Below the pieces are notes generated by a model. It was given only the letters and a program-made list of their open reading frames with translations. It made no database searches and was not told where the DNA came from. From Adiantum capillus-veneris (taxonomy: Eukaryota > Streptophyta > Polypodiopsida > Polypodiales > Pteridaceae): a DNA stretch of 64,000 bases. The stretch lies in contig CM043944.1 of assembly GCA_014529385.2 (NCBI GenBank), forward strand, positions 171,431,240 through 171,495,239, given 5' to 3'. Both the position numbers and the translations under genes were made by a program. Shown here piece after piece: positions 46,490-59,279 of the stretch; the first letter of the stretch is position 1; each line of letters starts with the position of its first letter.

Positions 46490-47392
46490 ATTTACAGGTT
46501 TTGGAAGACATGGTGTTTAGTTTTCCATAGTTAAGTGGGAAATCAAATAACAGTGACAAAGGTTTCATTGAGTGAATACAGTTTTCTTGCCTTCTTGCTA
46601 AAAAGCAAGGCCCAACATTGGTGTTGCAAATATTCTACTTCTGTTTGAAGGGAGATGCTAGGGAATGGTTGGAAGGCTACAAAAAGGATCTACAATCCAA
46701 CCTCCTCAAGTTATGACTTATGAAATGGAAAAACATGCTTTCTTACACACTTTCAACAGGTGGAAGACCCACAAAAGGTATGGCAATCTATTTAAGGCTT
46801 GGTACAAGGTGAAGGCCATACCATAGAAGACTCTGTGAAGGCATTCAGTGCGTTATGGACAAAGTGGTGTACATATTTGGGGGCTGAAATTCCTCGAGAA
46901 ATGTTGAATAAGGATAGGCTCCTTGCAAGCTTGAGGAGTAGTCTACGCTTGAAGTGGAGCTTAAGCAGCCAAGGACCTTTGAGGAGGCAGTTGAAATTGC
47001 AAAGAATAAAAAGTGGAAAGCAGAGTGTCGAGCCAAAGGTTCAAGTGAAAGCTGTAGAGCAACCAAGGGTCCTTGATAGGGAGCCGGGTTATGATCAACA
47101 AGCTTCTCATGATGTGAATTCTTTTTGCAAGGAGATGCAAGAGGTTGTAGGTCTTATGAAGAATTTTAGTGTGCATATGATGGGAGGTGAAAGAGGTCAA
47201 AGCTATGGATATGGGCATGGCTATGGCAGCAATGAGGGGTTTACAAGTGGTAGAGGAAGAGGCATGGCTGGAAGAGGGGATATGTTTCAATGTTACAATT
47301 GTGGTGAATGGGGTCATAAAATCCCTCAATGTGACAAGCCAAAGAGAATGGGTGGTGACATGTTTCCTCTTCCTTCACAAACTCCTTCTTGA
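46490..47392 (+). pseudogene. Ty3/gypsy gag of element C, zinc knuckle present
   Basis: The first part, QIFYFCLKGDAREWLEGYK, is a capsid block read through stops. The open frame 46799-47392 begins GEGHTIEDSVKAFSALW and contains a basic KVQVKAVEQPRV region, a glycine- and arginine-rich stretch (GFTSGRGRGMAGRGD) and the knuckle CYNCGEWGHKIPQC. This gag is related to that of element A-B by position and the common LTR family. Frameshifts near 46680 and 46760 disrupt it. Confidence 0.85.
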
Positions 47393-47689
47393 GCTCAAGA
47401 TTACGGCATTGAGATTAAAGGGGAAGCAAGGCCAAGTGGTTTGACAACTGAAGAGAAGGGGAAAACAAAGGTGGTAAGCAAAATCCGTTTGGAGAAGAAA
47501 GAGGATGATTCGGGATCTATGGTCATGCATGTAGGTAAGAGGGTTACAAGAGATCATGACATGAGTGATGCAAGTCCCATCCATAAAAGAGGAAAATAGG
47601 TTGAAACAGGTACATGTAAAGAAAAGAAGAAGAGAAAACCCAAGCAACATTACAATGCATCCGTATTTCCTTTGGGACAAGGGCAACCA

Positions 47690-48593
47690 AATTATAGTCT
47701 AAGGGCTGAATTGGTGAGTAGAAAGGCTGATGTTACCTTTGGGCAACTCATGGAGATGTTGTTCTAAGTTAAAGAGGCAATGGAAGTATGTAGTCAACCC
47801 CATGAAGAAGGAACCTACAAGGGGGTCTGTGAGAGTCCTGTCTTTGAATGAGCTACTTGATATATGCCCTAGTATGGATGCATGGCATAAGAGGAAGTGC
47901 ATTGGAGAGGTGTATATTGAAGGAGGTGCATAGGTATGTGTTAATACTCAAGCTTGTGTATCAAAGTTGGGACTCAACATGGTGAAGACTTCAGGTTTTT
48001 GCATAAAGCTTGCCAACCAATCAAGGGTGAAGTGCTTGGGAGTTATAAAGGACTTGGAGGTGGATGCATTTGATGTTAAAGTGCTGGTCAATTGTAAAGT
48101 TATGCCTGCAGGTATTGGTGCTTTCCCTCTTATCCTTAGAAGACCATGGTTACCGGCAACCAAAGTTGTACAGGATTGGGGACATGGTACCATCACTCTC
48201 TACAATAGAAGGGGTGATAAGAAGAGGTTTGATATGGCTAGCAAGAAATATTTGGATGCTGATTTTGATGAGACAAGTGATGAAGAAGAGTACTCAAGTG
48301 AAATAGAAGGCAATGGGGATGATGGCAGTGAAGTGGAAGATATCAGCGATGGTGATCTAGATGTTTCCTCCTTGTTTCTTGAAGAAGAGCATGATGAGAA
48401 GAAAATATTTCTTGGCCTTATGGAGAATGAGGATACCTCTAATCCTTATGAGCAAATTGAAGAGCTGATTCAACCCGAAGTTCAACCTAATGTCAAACAA
48501 GAGTTGATACAATGTATGCTGTCTCCCGACTTGACTAGTCATGAGAAGGGTGAGTACCTACTGAGGGCGAGCTTTTTGAAATGGGGCCTCTAA
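47690..48593 (+). pseudogene. Ty3/gypsy protease of element C (active site changed)
   Basis: Before the break, SLRAELVSRKADVTFGQLME and SVRVLSLNELLDICPSMDAW can be read in two frames. Then IGEVYIEGGA is followed by a stop (TAG at 47932-47934) and CVNTQACVSKLGLNMVK. The 208-codon frame from 47967 has KLANQSRVKCLGVIKDLEV and FPLILRRPWLPATKV, the protease flap and C-terminal blocks, and a strongly acidic tail. The usual aspartate of the active site is a glutamate (EGGA), so this protease was lost. No polymerase follows. Confidence 0.8.
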
Positions 48594-50806
48594 ACCCAAA
48601 CCAATGGGCCTACCCTCACAAAATGTTCGTAAAGAGGTACACACACTACTTGGGGCACCACCTTCTTTTGGGAGTGGAGAAGGAAACTAATCAAAATAAC
48701 ACTTGCACTCACCCACTCAAGCAACACACTTTGAAAACCCCCTTACTCTATATACACTTTGGACACTTGAACACCATCAACGATTATGCAACCCAATGCC
48801 GTGCATCAAAATGAAATATGCAATTTGTGGAATAGCATTCACCTTCTCCCCATAAGAATACCCATAATACATCCAAACTCTTCCTCTCTCAAGCACTCAT
48901 CAAAAAATCATGCGCACGAGACTTGCCTCTCAAAACACACAAGAGAATCACTTACATCAAACTAACACACTTTGCATAGAGAGCTCATCTCCATGTATGC
49001 AATGCCGTGACACAAATAAAATCACCATGAGAGGTAGCCACATGCATATGTAGTGAAGCAAAAGAGAGTTGGAGTGAGAAATTTCTTTAGACCAATTGAA
49101 TAAGTGTGGAGAAACAAACCAATGGTAAATTGAGAATAGAACACTTACTTGATTTCTCGCACACCTTTTAAGGGGAGGACAGACGCTGGCTAACCATCAC
49201 GAATTGCGACACTTGAAAGTTTTGAAGATGATTTCATGATCATTAACATAACCATGAGAGAGATCATGATGTATTTACAAGTTATTGAGGTGCTACAAAT
49301 GATTTATTGGGTTGATGGAGTAAGAGATTGTAGAATGGAAAGAGTGGAGAATAGAGTTGCACTTCCTCCAAAGAGGAGGGTTAGGAGGGAGGATGTGAAA
49401 GAGGGAGAGTTGGGGTTTTCTCTACTATTGATCAAGAAACAACATGAAGTTGAAAATATAGGTGTGTGTCCTTGAGTCTCTCCAAGGGGGGCTATTTATA
49501 GTTGTGTAGGAGTGGGATTATGCTACACTTAATTAGAGTAAGTGATTAGACCTAATTAAGTGTTCTTTGACCACTCATTAAATATTGGACATAAAAGGGA
49601 CTATTTATTCACCAAAAATATCATTTTAGACCGTGAAGGCTCCATAGGGGTGCATAATGTAGGTGGGCCCCACCATGAGGCCCTACGGGTGGCTCCTGCG
49701 GGGTATCTCAACTTGTCTGTCTTGGCATTTAGAAAGCATCTTTAGGTTGGTCCCATCACATGCAAGTGACCTTGAACACTCATTGCTCTTCTAGAAGATG
49801 AGTAGGGGAAAAATAAGATCTCACCCTCTTGATTTACTTGATTTACAGTTCCCTTTTGCTGCGAATCTAATAGATTTACACTATTTTGACCATAACTTTT
49901 TACCTGTAGCTCGGAATGACATGCTTCAAAAGGCAAAATTGACCTTCTCAACATGTTTGATATGAATTGGACTATTTTTCACGCCCATGCACCAAGGAAT
50001 TTGGTTTGGAAGGTCCACACTAGGCTAGGGAACCTTTTGCTTCCAAGTCTTCTTGTATGGGCCCTTTGCTTGTATGCATCCAAGGGGAATCATGCTTTTT
50101 CAAAAGGCTATGATGCTTAAACAAATAGAGGAGGGCCCAATATTATTTTCTTGTGAAAAGAATATACAATCGGAGTCTTTTTGAAAGGAGAGAAACTATA
50201 TGTATATTCTTAAGAGATATTGGGCCACCTATGTAGGGGGCATAGAAGACTTGTAGAGAGGGACCATAATCTTTGGTAAAGACAAGTGGAGAGTTGATTT
50301 CCATGGGAATTTATCTATATGGGGTGGAAGATGGATATATTATTTTTCTACTACTAATTCACAAGAGGTAAGAAAGTTTGGGGGTATATAGTTGGTTATT
50401 GTATGCTTATTCTATTTACAAAGCAAAAAAGAAAAGGGTGGTAATATAAATATATGACTAAGGTGACATTTTTGGGAAGAGTATAATGTATGTGTCGCCA
50501 CAAAGGTTAAATGAAGAGGGGGAATTTACCCTAGATAACTTAATAGCGTAGAAAAATATATACACATATAAGGAAGAGGACGTTGAGTAGGCTGACAAAT
50601 GTTGCAAAAAGATGGTTACCATTTTATGCCACTCATATTAGCCCTCCCCCAAGCCTAGAGATATTCATATCTTTAGGAGGACGGTGTTGCTTCTTTTTCT
50701 TCATTTTTTTCTCTTTTTTTTGTCATTTTTCCTTTTCCACTTTTTTTTTTTCAATAGGAGGAGTGTCATGCACTCTTTTACTCCATTAGACCTGCTTTTC
50801 ATTACC
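48594..50806. other. unassigned sequence between element C and a minus-strand pol relic
   Basis: No coding domain was recognised. On the minus strand this is where the 3' end and LTR of the 50807-52505 element should lie, and its A/T-rich and purine-rich tracts are compatible, but no second LTR copy is found. Expected right-hand sequence for element C was not identified either. Confidence 0.35.
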
Positions 50807-52505
50807 TCAATCCCATAAATCGGAGATGGGAGGGTTGCCTTGGGTATGTTCAGATTCCAAGGCTGGTTCTTCTTTGCACATCAAAGCTTTAAAAATAGGT
50901 GGAGCATTTGCCAAGCCGAAGGGAGCCATGTCAATTTGGAGCTTAGACGATGTAGGCAGATGACTGCCTATCAACGGATTGATACGTTGAAAGTAGGGCT
51001 TTAATCTCCATCCATTGACTCTGGTCTTGTGGAGTTTTCCTGATAAATCTGCTAATCTGTAACTACCATTCCCAAACTTTGTTTTTATCATGAAAGGTCC
51101 CTCCCATCTTTACAAAAACGTTTTGTCAAGTCGAGTATCAAGTCGGTTATCATAGAGAAGAACCAACATACCTTCCTTCAATCCTTTCCCGTTGAGCTTC
51201 TTGTTGATTTTATCCCTTTGGCTTGTCGCTTTGGTGATGTAGTGATCAATGGACTCTTCTCTATGTAGCTCAAGTCCATGGAGATCTAAGATCCTTTCAT
51301 GTAGAACCTCTTTTGGTTTTTTTGCCACTCTTGCAAGAACGCGCAAGCTTGAGAGCTCTACCTCTATGGGGAGAAGTGCCTCCTGTCCATAAACTAGATG
51401 AAAAGGGGTGAATTGGGTAGATACCTTGAAAGATGTCCTATACGCCCAAAGAGCAGCCGTCAAATGGCGATCCCAATCATTAGGCCGGTCCACAACCTGC
51501 TTAGAAATGATCTTACATATCATTCCATTCACTTTTTCCACCAATCCATTGCATTGAGGATAGTAGGGTGTGGAATGCAGGTGTTTCACTTTTAACCTCC
51601 TCAAGAGATCATTCAGAAGGTCAGCCCTAAAACCCGGGCCTCGATCTGATAAGATTTCTAGGGGTGTTCCAAACCTACTACAAATATGATCAAAAATAAA
51701 CTTTGATACCTCTTCAGCTGTGATTTGGATTGTGCTTGTTGCTTCCGCCCATAGTGTCATGTAGTCAACACCCATGGTGATGAAAACCTTCCTTGTAGAA
51801 GTACGAGGTAGGGGACCTATTGCATCCACACCCCACTTTTCAAAAGGGCCATAAGATATTATTGGGACTCGAGGCTCATATGTTAGTCATCTATCCCCAG
51901 CAATTTGGCATGGCTTACCTGCCTTACACCAATATTGGACATCACGATGTAAGCTCGGCCAAATAAACCCTGCTTGTAAAATCTTCCTACTTGTAATATC
52001 TTGAGAAAAGTGACCACCAAAGACATCATCATGACATGAAAGAAGAATTTTCTCTATCTCTTGCACACCTGGTACTCTCCTCAAGACCAAATCTTTCCCT
52101 TTGTGATATAAATCATCCCCGATCAATTGGTAAGGTGTGGCCTTCTTAACTAGTCTATGTCTTTGCACCTTGTCTAAGTGTTTGGGACACTCACTTGCTT
52201 GTAGAAAGAAGATAATGTCTTTTAGCTCCTCTTGACCTTGATATTTGGGTTCATATAGTTTCACACCTCCTACCGCCATTTGAAGATTTTCATTTGCGAG
52301 TAAGTCTGCTTCCTTGTTATGAGTTCTCACAATGTGTTGTACCTGTGTTGCTTTAAAACCCTTCATCAAAGCTCTTACACTACTAAGCCACTCAAACAAT
52401 GTACGATTCTTGCACCTCCAAGTCCCTTGGATTTGCCTGACCACTAGCAAAGAATCACCTTTTATAATAAGTCTTTGTATGCCTAATTCTTTTCATTCTT
52501 CTAAC
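50807..52505 (-). pseudogene. Ty3/gypsy RNase H end, integrase zinc and core domains (two stops)
   Basis: A single minus-strand frame runs from about 52505 to 50807, broken only by a TGA near 51885 and a TAA near 51110. The start is LGIQRLIIKGDSLLVVRQI, the end of RNase H with THNKEADLLANENL. The H2C2 zinc motif follows (HDDVFGGHF, then CKAGKPCQIAG). The DDE core has GVDYMTLWAEAT, LSDRGPGFRADLL, YYPQCNGLVEKVN and ALWAYRTSFK. The C-terminal domain has FMIKTKFGNGSYRLADLSGK and WRLKPYF. Catalytic D, D and E are present. Upstream of 52505 the sequence no longer matches. Confidence 0.93.
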
Positions 52506-54807
52506 CCAAGGGTTAATATATATTTATGTCATCCCATGAAATGTTTGCTTGATAGCGAGGCCAAGCCTACTTGCTATCCACAAAAAGCATCAATTGTATT
52601 GAAAACACCTTGTGCAAAGAAATTGCTCGCCACTTTAGTTATATATAATGATCACAAGAAAATATACGAGCCTCAATGCTTTCTAAACAATGTAGTTGAT
52701 GTTATAGCGAAAGCGTAAACCAAGCTTTAGTGGAATGAATCCACAATACTCGCATGCCATGCATGCATAACATTAAAATAGTGTAATAAGCCCTTGGCTT
52801 CAATGCTGCTCTCCACAATGTGAGCAAATGCTATATGTGCCTTGTACGATGTGTACTAGCATGGATACATCACAATTGGTCATTGAAAATAATAACTGTG
52901 AGCTTATATCCTCTTATTGCCAAACTTGTGTGCCATTATTCTTGATCCTAAATAAATGGATAGTACTGTGGCACAGAACATAAGCCTTGCATCGTAGTAA
53001 TTTTGTCAAAGGACTTTACTTTGCACAACAAAGAAATCTTATTCAAATGAAAATTGAAAGACAAAAATATAAGTAGAGCTTAAAATGGTCTAACATTGTT
53101 GCCCCTCTGAGAGCAATTGCCTTTGCATTGAATGTGGCTCATAGCCATATATGATGACAAATTTAGAGTTGGCGAATATACCTTGTATGCCCTCGAGGCT
53201 TGTTTCATACCAACTGCCAATAAACAAAGATAGACATCTTGGCAATTTCCCAAGTTTGTATGCTACTAGCATATTCCAAACTTTGGAAGCTTCTAGGCCA
53301 AATATCCCTAAAGTGAAGCCTTGCTTCACATAAGTGCATCTAGAAGATGAAAACAATGAAACCTGGGTGCTCTTAGCTAATAGGTGCTCTAAGTGACACA
53401 CAATTTTCAAAGCAAAAGAGAATCGACACTGTCGATCTTTCCTAGAGGAACAACCTTGTTGGATCATGTAGCTTATTTAGAAGCATGAGATTGCCCAATA
53501 TTAAAAGAGATAGCTCCTGAAGCTTAGGTATCAAATGCAATCTAACTTCCAAATGCCGCTTGATCAAAGCAACATTTTCTTCTCAAATTGGCATTGCAAA
53601 ATCCTATTTTTTGTAACCTCCACCCTTGGCATAAAAAATCGTAGCATCTTGTTGCATGATTATGCTTTCAATGTACTTCACGTACGTATTTTACCTACAC
53701 ACTAGCAATCTATAATGGCTTTGAAGTGATTATGCATCCAATGCATGGAGCCATGCTCCTAGAAGCGTTGCTTTTCCCATCCACTTGATAGCACAAAGAG
53801 GACATATCAAAGAGATACTGGCCGATGCAATACACAAGCTGGTTCTTGAGCCTTGCTCCCTAGTTAAAACTTATGTACTATGGTGCATCTTATGGCATTG
53901 GCATATCAAATAGAGTTAAAAGAAAATTAACCCTATCAATTTTCGATCTTCTCAAGTAATATACCGGATTAAAAACTTAGAAACAGCTACAATAATTGCA
54001 AAAACAAAGTGTACCTAGGTTGCCCAATATTGCTAGCATTTACTATGGAAATCGCATTGAATCTGTCTTGCCGACAATAAGTTGAGCATGACCATTTCAA
54101 ACTGCATCGGATTTAGTAAACCGGTCTAGGCGCCATGCCCCAAAATTCAAAACTAGAAAAGCAAGATGCCTGTCATCAGCGTCTTAGAATTGGAACAAAA
54201 GGTCAGCCATGCCGAGGACCTATGCCTCTTGGATCAAGTCTAGGAACAGGCCATGTCAATCTCCTTGAGAGTTTAAAGCATTACTACTTGGCTAAGTGCT
54301 CTTGTTCTTCTATCTCTTTGTCATTTGTGTTAATGATGTGTAGTTAAGTGATAATTAGTCTCTACTTATAAAATGTAACCTCTAATGGGTATGCTCAATT
54401 GAGGTATCAAGGGAATCCATGCTTCTAATTGAGACTATTTCATACTCAAGCCATGCTTGACTTTGAAATTGTCATTCATAATTACAAACTTTTGATGCTA
54501 AAGCTCATTTGGCTAGTGATTGTGCTCATAGCTGTTTGAGATATCACAGGCCATGCATGAAAAACTTTCAAGGCTTATTGTACATGATTGATTGGGTCAA
54601 TGATGGACAAGCAACCAACCTTGTCCAGTTGTATGCCTAAGCAAAAGCATAAAAAGCACGTGCAATGAATTATTATAATTGCAATGGTAAAGTGTACCTC
54701 AAATTACCTAATGCTGTTGATGAGAAGTTGGTTGGCCAACATGGTAGTATATTCATTAGGAGAAGCACTCAAGTTGTCTTCTATATTATCCACCAACCAC
54801 TACAACC
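52506..54807. other. unassigned sequence
   Basis: No coding motif was recognised. The frame at 53090-53467 (minus) is open for 125 codons but has no domain that I can name. Confidence 0.3.
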
Positions 54808-54853
54808 AGCTCAGTAGTAAAGCTCAAGTTGTCTTAAGCTTTACTACTGAGCT
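54808..54853. other. perfect 17-bp inverted repeat with 12-nt loop
   Basis: AGCTCAGTAGTAAAGCT (54808-54824) is followed by CAAGTTGTCTTA and its exact reverse complement (54837-54853). The loop with its neighbours (CTCAAGTTGTCTT) repeats a stretch at 54768-54780. Confidence 0.95.
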
Positions 54854-55859
54854 CGTGGGCCAAATACTTCTTTAACTGGATAGGTTTAGTCGACTCCCTA
54901 TTGGCTTGAGCTTCAATCATCTAGGCAATTGCATTTATAATGGTATTTAGCATGTTTGAATAGTGGCAATGTAGCCATTTGTGTTAGGGAATCTACATCC
55001 TTCAGAGTATTGTCAAAGGGAGGATACAAAAATTAAAGCAATTGAGTTGAGGTGCCAATGTGTATTTTTCCATGCGGGGACTTTTTCTTCAAAGCCTACA
55101 ATTTATGAGATAAGCGTATGTACAAAGTAATGGCGGTTGTTGTGCCTTGCAATGAGCTATTTTTGGTTGCTTAGTCTGTTTCTATTGACGTAGTAGCCTT
55201 CATTTGGTTTGGATTACTTGGGTCCTATTATAGCTCAATAGCTATCTCCAAAGTGTACCCCTAGCAATGGCACTATGACAACGCTGTCTGAAACCTTGCC
55301 TGCCAAGTCAGTTGATCCACCGGTCTGTTGTCTTGATATTTTCTTTTCTTTGACTTTAAGCATTTCCCATGTCTGATGAGTCAAAACCTCTTGTTTCTTG
55401 GTGGCTCATTCAGATGGCCTTCTAATTATTCCTTCCTCTTCAAAGATAGGGCTGTGATTTTAGGTTATTCAGGTTGAAAAGTTTTCTAGTAGGCAAATTT
55501 CCATATTTGCCATGCCTTAAACAAATGTTGAGTTCTGACTTTGGTAGTCTAGGTGACCACACTAATATAAAAATGGTGCTCAAACCACTGGAACAAGTTT
55601 TATCCTTAGCTTTGGCCAACAACATGGGTTGGATTATTCTTCAATGCCTCTACAACAAACTTACATGTAGAGAGCATGTAGCAAACTTATAGGATCCCTT
55701 GTTTGGTAGAGCTAATACTTGGATGCATTGTCCTTCAAATTTCCTTTTCTTGTTGAGCTTTACTGTCTCATTAAAAAAAAAAGACCTCTTCAAATGTTGA
55801 GACCTTAGGCGTCTTATGATGAGGGGTGCAAATATAGTTTCAATCAATGCAAGGCTAAG
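54854..55859. other. unassigned sequence
   Basis: No coding domain, long repeat or LTR was recognised. Confidence 0.3.
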
Positions 55860-56207
55860 CTATAGTTCATTATCATTAATGGTAGGAGTGGCTCTCTCTA
55901 GATCAAAAGTGTCCACCACTTGCTGAATGATAGACATTAATATGGGGATCTTAGAAACTTCCATCAACTTCTCCATCCCCCATTTTGCTAACAACTCCTT
56001 TTCTTCATCCTTGAAAACATACTTGCAAATTGCTTGATAGGATACGGTTAATGTAGCTTCCTTTGGGGTAGGCTTGACAACTTTGGAGCCCTTTGTCTTG
56101 CCCATGGCAGGAGTGTGAGGTGTACCTTGATTAGAAAATGATGAATGGCTCGAGTTGCCTAAAGAAGGAAGAAGGGAAGTGACAATCGTGATGCTCTGTG
56201 CGGTCAC
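55860..56207 (-). pseudogene. unassigned open frame of 115 codons
   Basis: The frame encodes a serine- and threonine-rich start, a basic KTKGSKVVKPTPKEATL segment and an amphipathic end (KEELLAKWGM-like, then SIIQQVVDTFDLERA). The upstream extension is open for some codons. It could be an N-terminal gag piece of the minus-strand elements that surround it, but no family match can be stated. Confidence 0.25.
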
Positions 56208-57229
56208 TGAAGTAGGTATGAGGGCTTGTGAAGATGCTGTATGGTAGGATTGTGGGTTCGCAGATGTGAGGATAATGAAATAGGGTCATCAATATGTCAC
56301 AAAAATAGTTCTAATTCAAGCCATGCCAATGCACCACTCCTTTTGCACCTTAAGGAAAGATTAAAGTTCAGAGCACCACCAATGACTATTAAAAATATGG
56401 CTATGTTTGATTTCTTCAAGTGTTGTTTGAATGTCTGGTTGACCCTTTAGATTTTTTGATTGCTAGAACATATTTCTACTATAATCTAAAGTTTGAAAAC
56501 TTTCTCTTGTTCAGATTAGATCTTACTAAAAATAAGTCCAATGGTTGAATTTCAAAATCAGATGGATCAGTGACTTGTGCTGGAGGTTTCTCTAGGGATG
56601 AAGTTATTAACTTAATCTTGGACCCATTATACACACCGCACAACATTAATCTAGAAAAGTCCTTGAGCCTTACTATATTAGGACCCAATCAAACTCATAT
56701 AAGGTCCATGACATGCAATCTTCACATTTGGTTTCTTAGGTTCCAATTTAGACTAATATAAAATTCAAAAACTTTCAATTTGCTATCATGCCAATACCTT
56801 CTTCTTTGCTATCAAGGTTGAATTCCAAACATGTATTTATCATTCTTCCCATACTGTACAATAAATACACATACTATTATGAGTACATAATGTACTAGTT
56901 GTTACTTATACACACTCATCGGTACACATATATGCATGTATATTAGATTGTAGACATATGTATGCATCTATACATGCGCGTGCATGTATATCAATGTGTA
57001 TGCATGCATGATTACATGTATACAACTATGCCTAAGTAGACATCTACATATATTTGTAATCAATGCTTGACATATTTTTTGTGTTGGTAGTGATTAACCA
57101 TATTGTACAACGTTTTTTATTGTTTTTTTGTACCATATGTATTATACCTATTCACATTTTTTCTTGTACCACCTCCTATTCCAGCATCGTCCTTTGTCTA
57201 ATTTTGTATGGCTTTAGTCAATCCTAATT
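56208..57229. other. unassigned A/T-rich sequence
   Basis: At 56880-57060 there is a tract of alternating purine-pyrimidine sequence (TATGCATG and TACATG repeats). No coding region was seen. Confidence 0.35.
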
Positions 57230-58120
57230 TTTTTCCTTCAAGTTAGTACTATAATCCATAGCATACTCATTAGCAACTTTGAGACTGTGAACAATGAATT
57301 TCAATGGTACTATAGCCTTTGTCCTATACACCATTTTGAAAGATGTCATTTGGTGAGAATGGTCTTTATAGTCTTGTTACTGCTCTCAACCTATCCATCG
57401 CATCTAGGATAGTAAAGTGTTGATTTTGGATGCTTCATGGAGAATATCTTAGTTAGGATCTGAATAATGTCATTGATTAAATGAATTCCCTTGTCTTAGA
57501 TTATTTCTAGAGGGTAGCCATAGCCACATATGATATGTTCATAAATAAACCAAGATGTGGGCTTGGATGTGTTGTTTGGGAGTGCCTTAGATTCAACCCA
57601 TTCTCCTACCTAGCATGTTGCCATGACTATGAACTTGTTCTTTCTAGGTGTGACCTCCTACCTAGCATGTTGCCATGACTATGTACTTGTTCTTTCTAGG
57701 TGTGACCTTCTTGAAAGTTTCCATGCAATCTAGTCCCCACTTCATGAACATCTCTAAAGGATGAGTATCGATGGTTAATGGAATTATATCCACCATAGAA
57801 CAATCTGTAGGATCTTCTTGGGAGTGATAATCATGGAGAAGTTCCCTTAAGAATTCCCAATATGAGCCTCAAAAATGGGTTGCATTCTTTCTTGAGTGGG
57901 TATACACCTCCTTAACACCCCATCGATTCCCAATCTATAAAGATCTCATGCAATTATTGTCAATTTCAGACTCTTGACTATAAGTGCTTCCTTACCAGAC
58001 TATTACTAGTTTTTTGGTAAAATCCCATGCAGCAAGAAGTCATAAACTTCTTGCCATTCTAGATCTAGCTGTTTAGTAGTCATAGTCTGAAATAGTTTGG
58101 CATCTCATGAAATTGGCATT
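57230..58120 (-). pseudogene. Ty3/gypsy integrase (heavily decayed)
   Basis: The minus strand reads RKNKYIVMATC, WVESKALPNNTSKPTSWFIY, EHIICGYGYPLEII, DKGIHLINDIIQ, YYPRCDG and VESSNKTIKTILTK, the integrase core around its DDE residues. The conserved first aspartate region reads GLDCMETF. An exact 52-bp tandem duplication (57604-57707) interrupts the start of the core. Stop codons are frequent. Confidence 0.8.
57604..57707. repeat. 52-bp tandem duplication inside integrase
   Basis: Two adjacent units, 57604-57655 and 57656-57707, differ by one base (CTATGAAC against CTATGTAC). A 52-bp unit breaks the reading frame of the integrase. Confidence 0.9.
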
Positions 58121-58705
58121 AGGTCACCCTAAAACACAACATAGTGACCTCTAAGTGCTACATAGCTAGCACAGATAATTCTAAAGGTGTTGTTATGCTT
58201 CAAACAAATGGCAGCCTTATGTATTAGAAGCTATAATCTATTTATGGAAAATTCTCTGTGCTGATTTGCTAGTAAATTTCACATTTTGATGAAAATTTTG
58301 GATGTCTCTTTATAATCAAAACCCAATTTTGAGTGTGTTTACGAAGTTCTCACTAAGTAACTCTTCTTCTTTGAGTTTTAAGGTAGCTAATACCCTAAAT
58401 AACAAACAACAAAAAGGTGGGAGTGATTTTCATTTTATCAAAATTGGACTCATTTTGAGTTAATACTATGTTGTCTTCAAATTGCTAAGTTTCACTCAAC
58501 AAGCTTGGTACATTTCAAGATGATGTCTAAATATAAGCATGCAATTACAATTTGGTGCCAACTTGATAGGTTTATATGCCATAGTGGAGGCCCATTTTTT
58601 CATCCTTGTTGTTTTTGTATTCCGTAGGTGTGTTCCAAATCGTCTTAGGGAGACATGTTTTAATGCTTTATATTCTTGACCATGAAATTAAAGAAGCAAA
58701 GGGTG

Positions 58706-58905
58706 TAAAATGGAAGCATTTGTAAAAGTAATTATAGGTGTATGCATACAAACATCAAAGTACCTGTAGAAGTAATGATAGGTGTATGCATAGAGACATT
58801 GAAGTACCTGTAAAATGGAAGCATTTGTAAAAGTAATTATAGGTGTATGCATACACACATAAAAGTACCTGTAGAAGTAATGATAGGTGTATGCATAGAA
58901 ACATC
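58706..58905. repeat. minisatellite, two 105-bp units each of two related halves
   Basis: Each 105-bp unit has a TGGAAGCATTTGTAAAAGTA half and a GTACCTGTAGAAGTAATGA half, with AGGTGTATGCATA in both halves. So the array can also be read as about four copies of a 45-55-bp unit. Unit 1 is about 58706-58810 and unit 2 about 58811-58905. Confidence 0.85.
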
Positions 58906-59279
58906 GATGATAGTTCAACAAAATGCAGTAAGTGCAATTCTTCTTGTACTTAACTCTATATTCAAAAGAAAATTTTAGGGCCTACAACAGTGTTAGACTT
59001 TTTTCAAAGAACTCATTGATGTTCATGGGAATAATAAGCTTGTTATCTAGAGATTTTTGTACCTTGTGTAAAATGGGATTCACCTAGGAAATATGTTGTT
59101 TCTGGTCAAATTGAGAAATCCTTTAGCTTTGAGAGATCCTCGTGACAATAGAGCCAAGAGTTGTAAGTGTTTCTTATTTTTCCCATATAAAGTGTGGTGT
59201 TGAATTTAAGCTTAAGTAAGGACTTCTACAAATACATACATATGATAGAAGTATTTGATTTTTTCCAAAATTCTTAAAG

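Noticed and set aside
53090-53467. 125-codon minus-strand open frame as a host gene
   Set aside because: No domain, start context or splice signal supports it, and it lies in a long stretch without other coding sign.
58706-58905. CRISPR array
   Set aside because: The repeat units are tandem with no unique spacers, and the sequence is nuclear plant-like.
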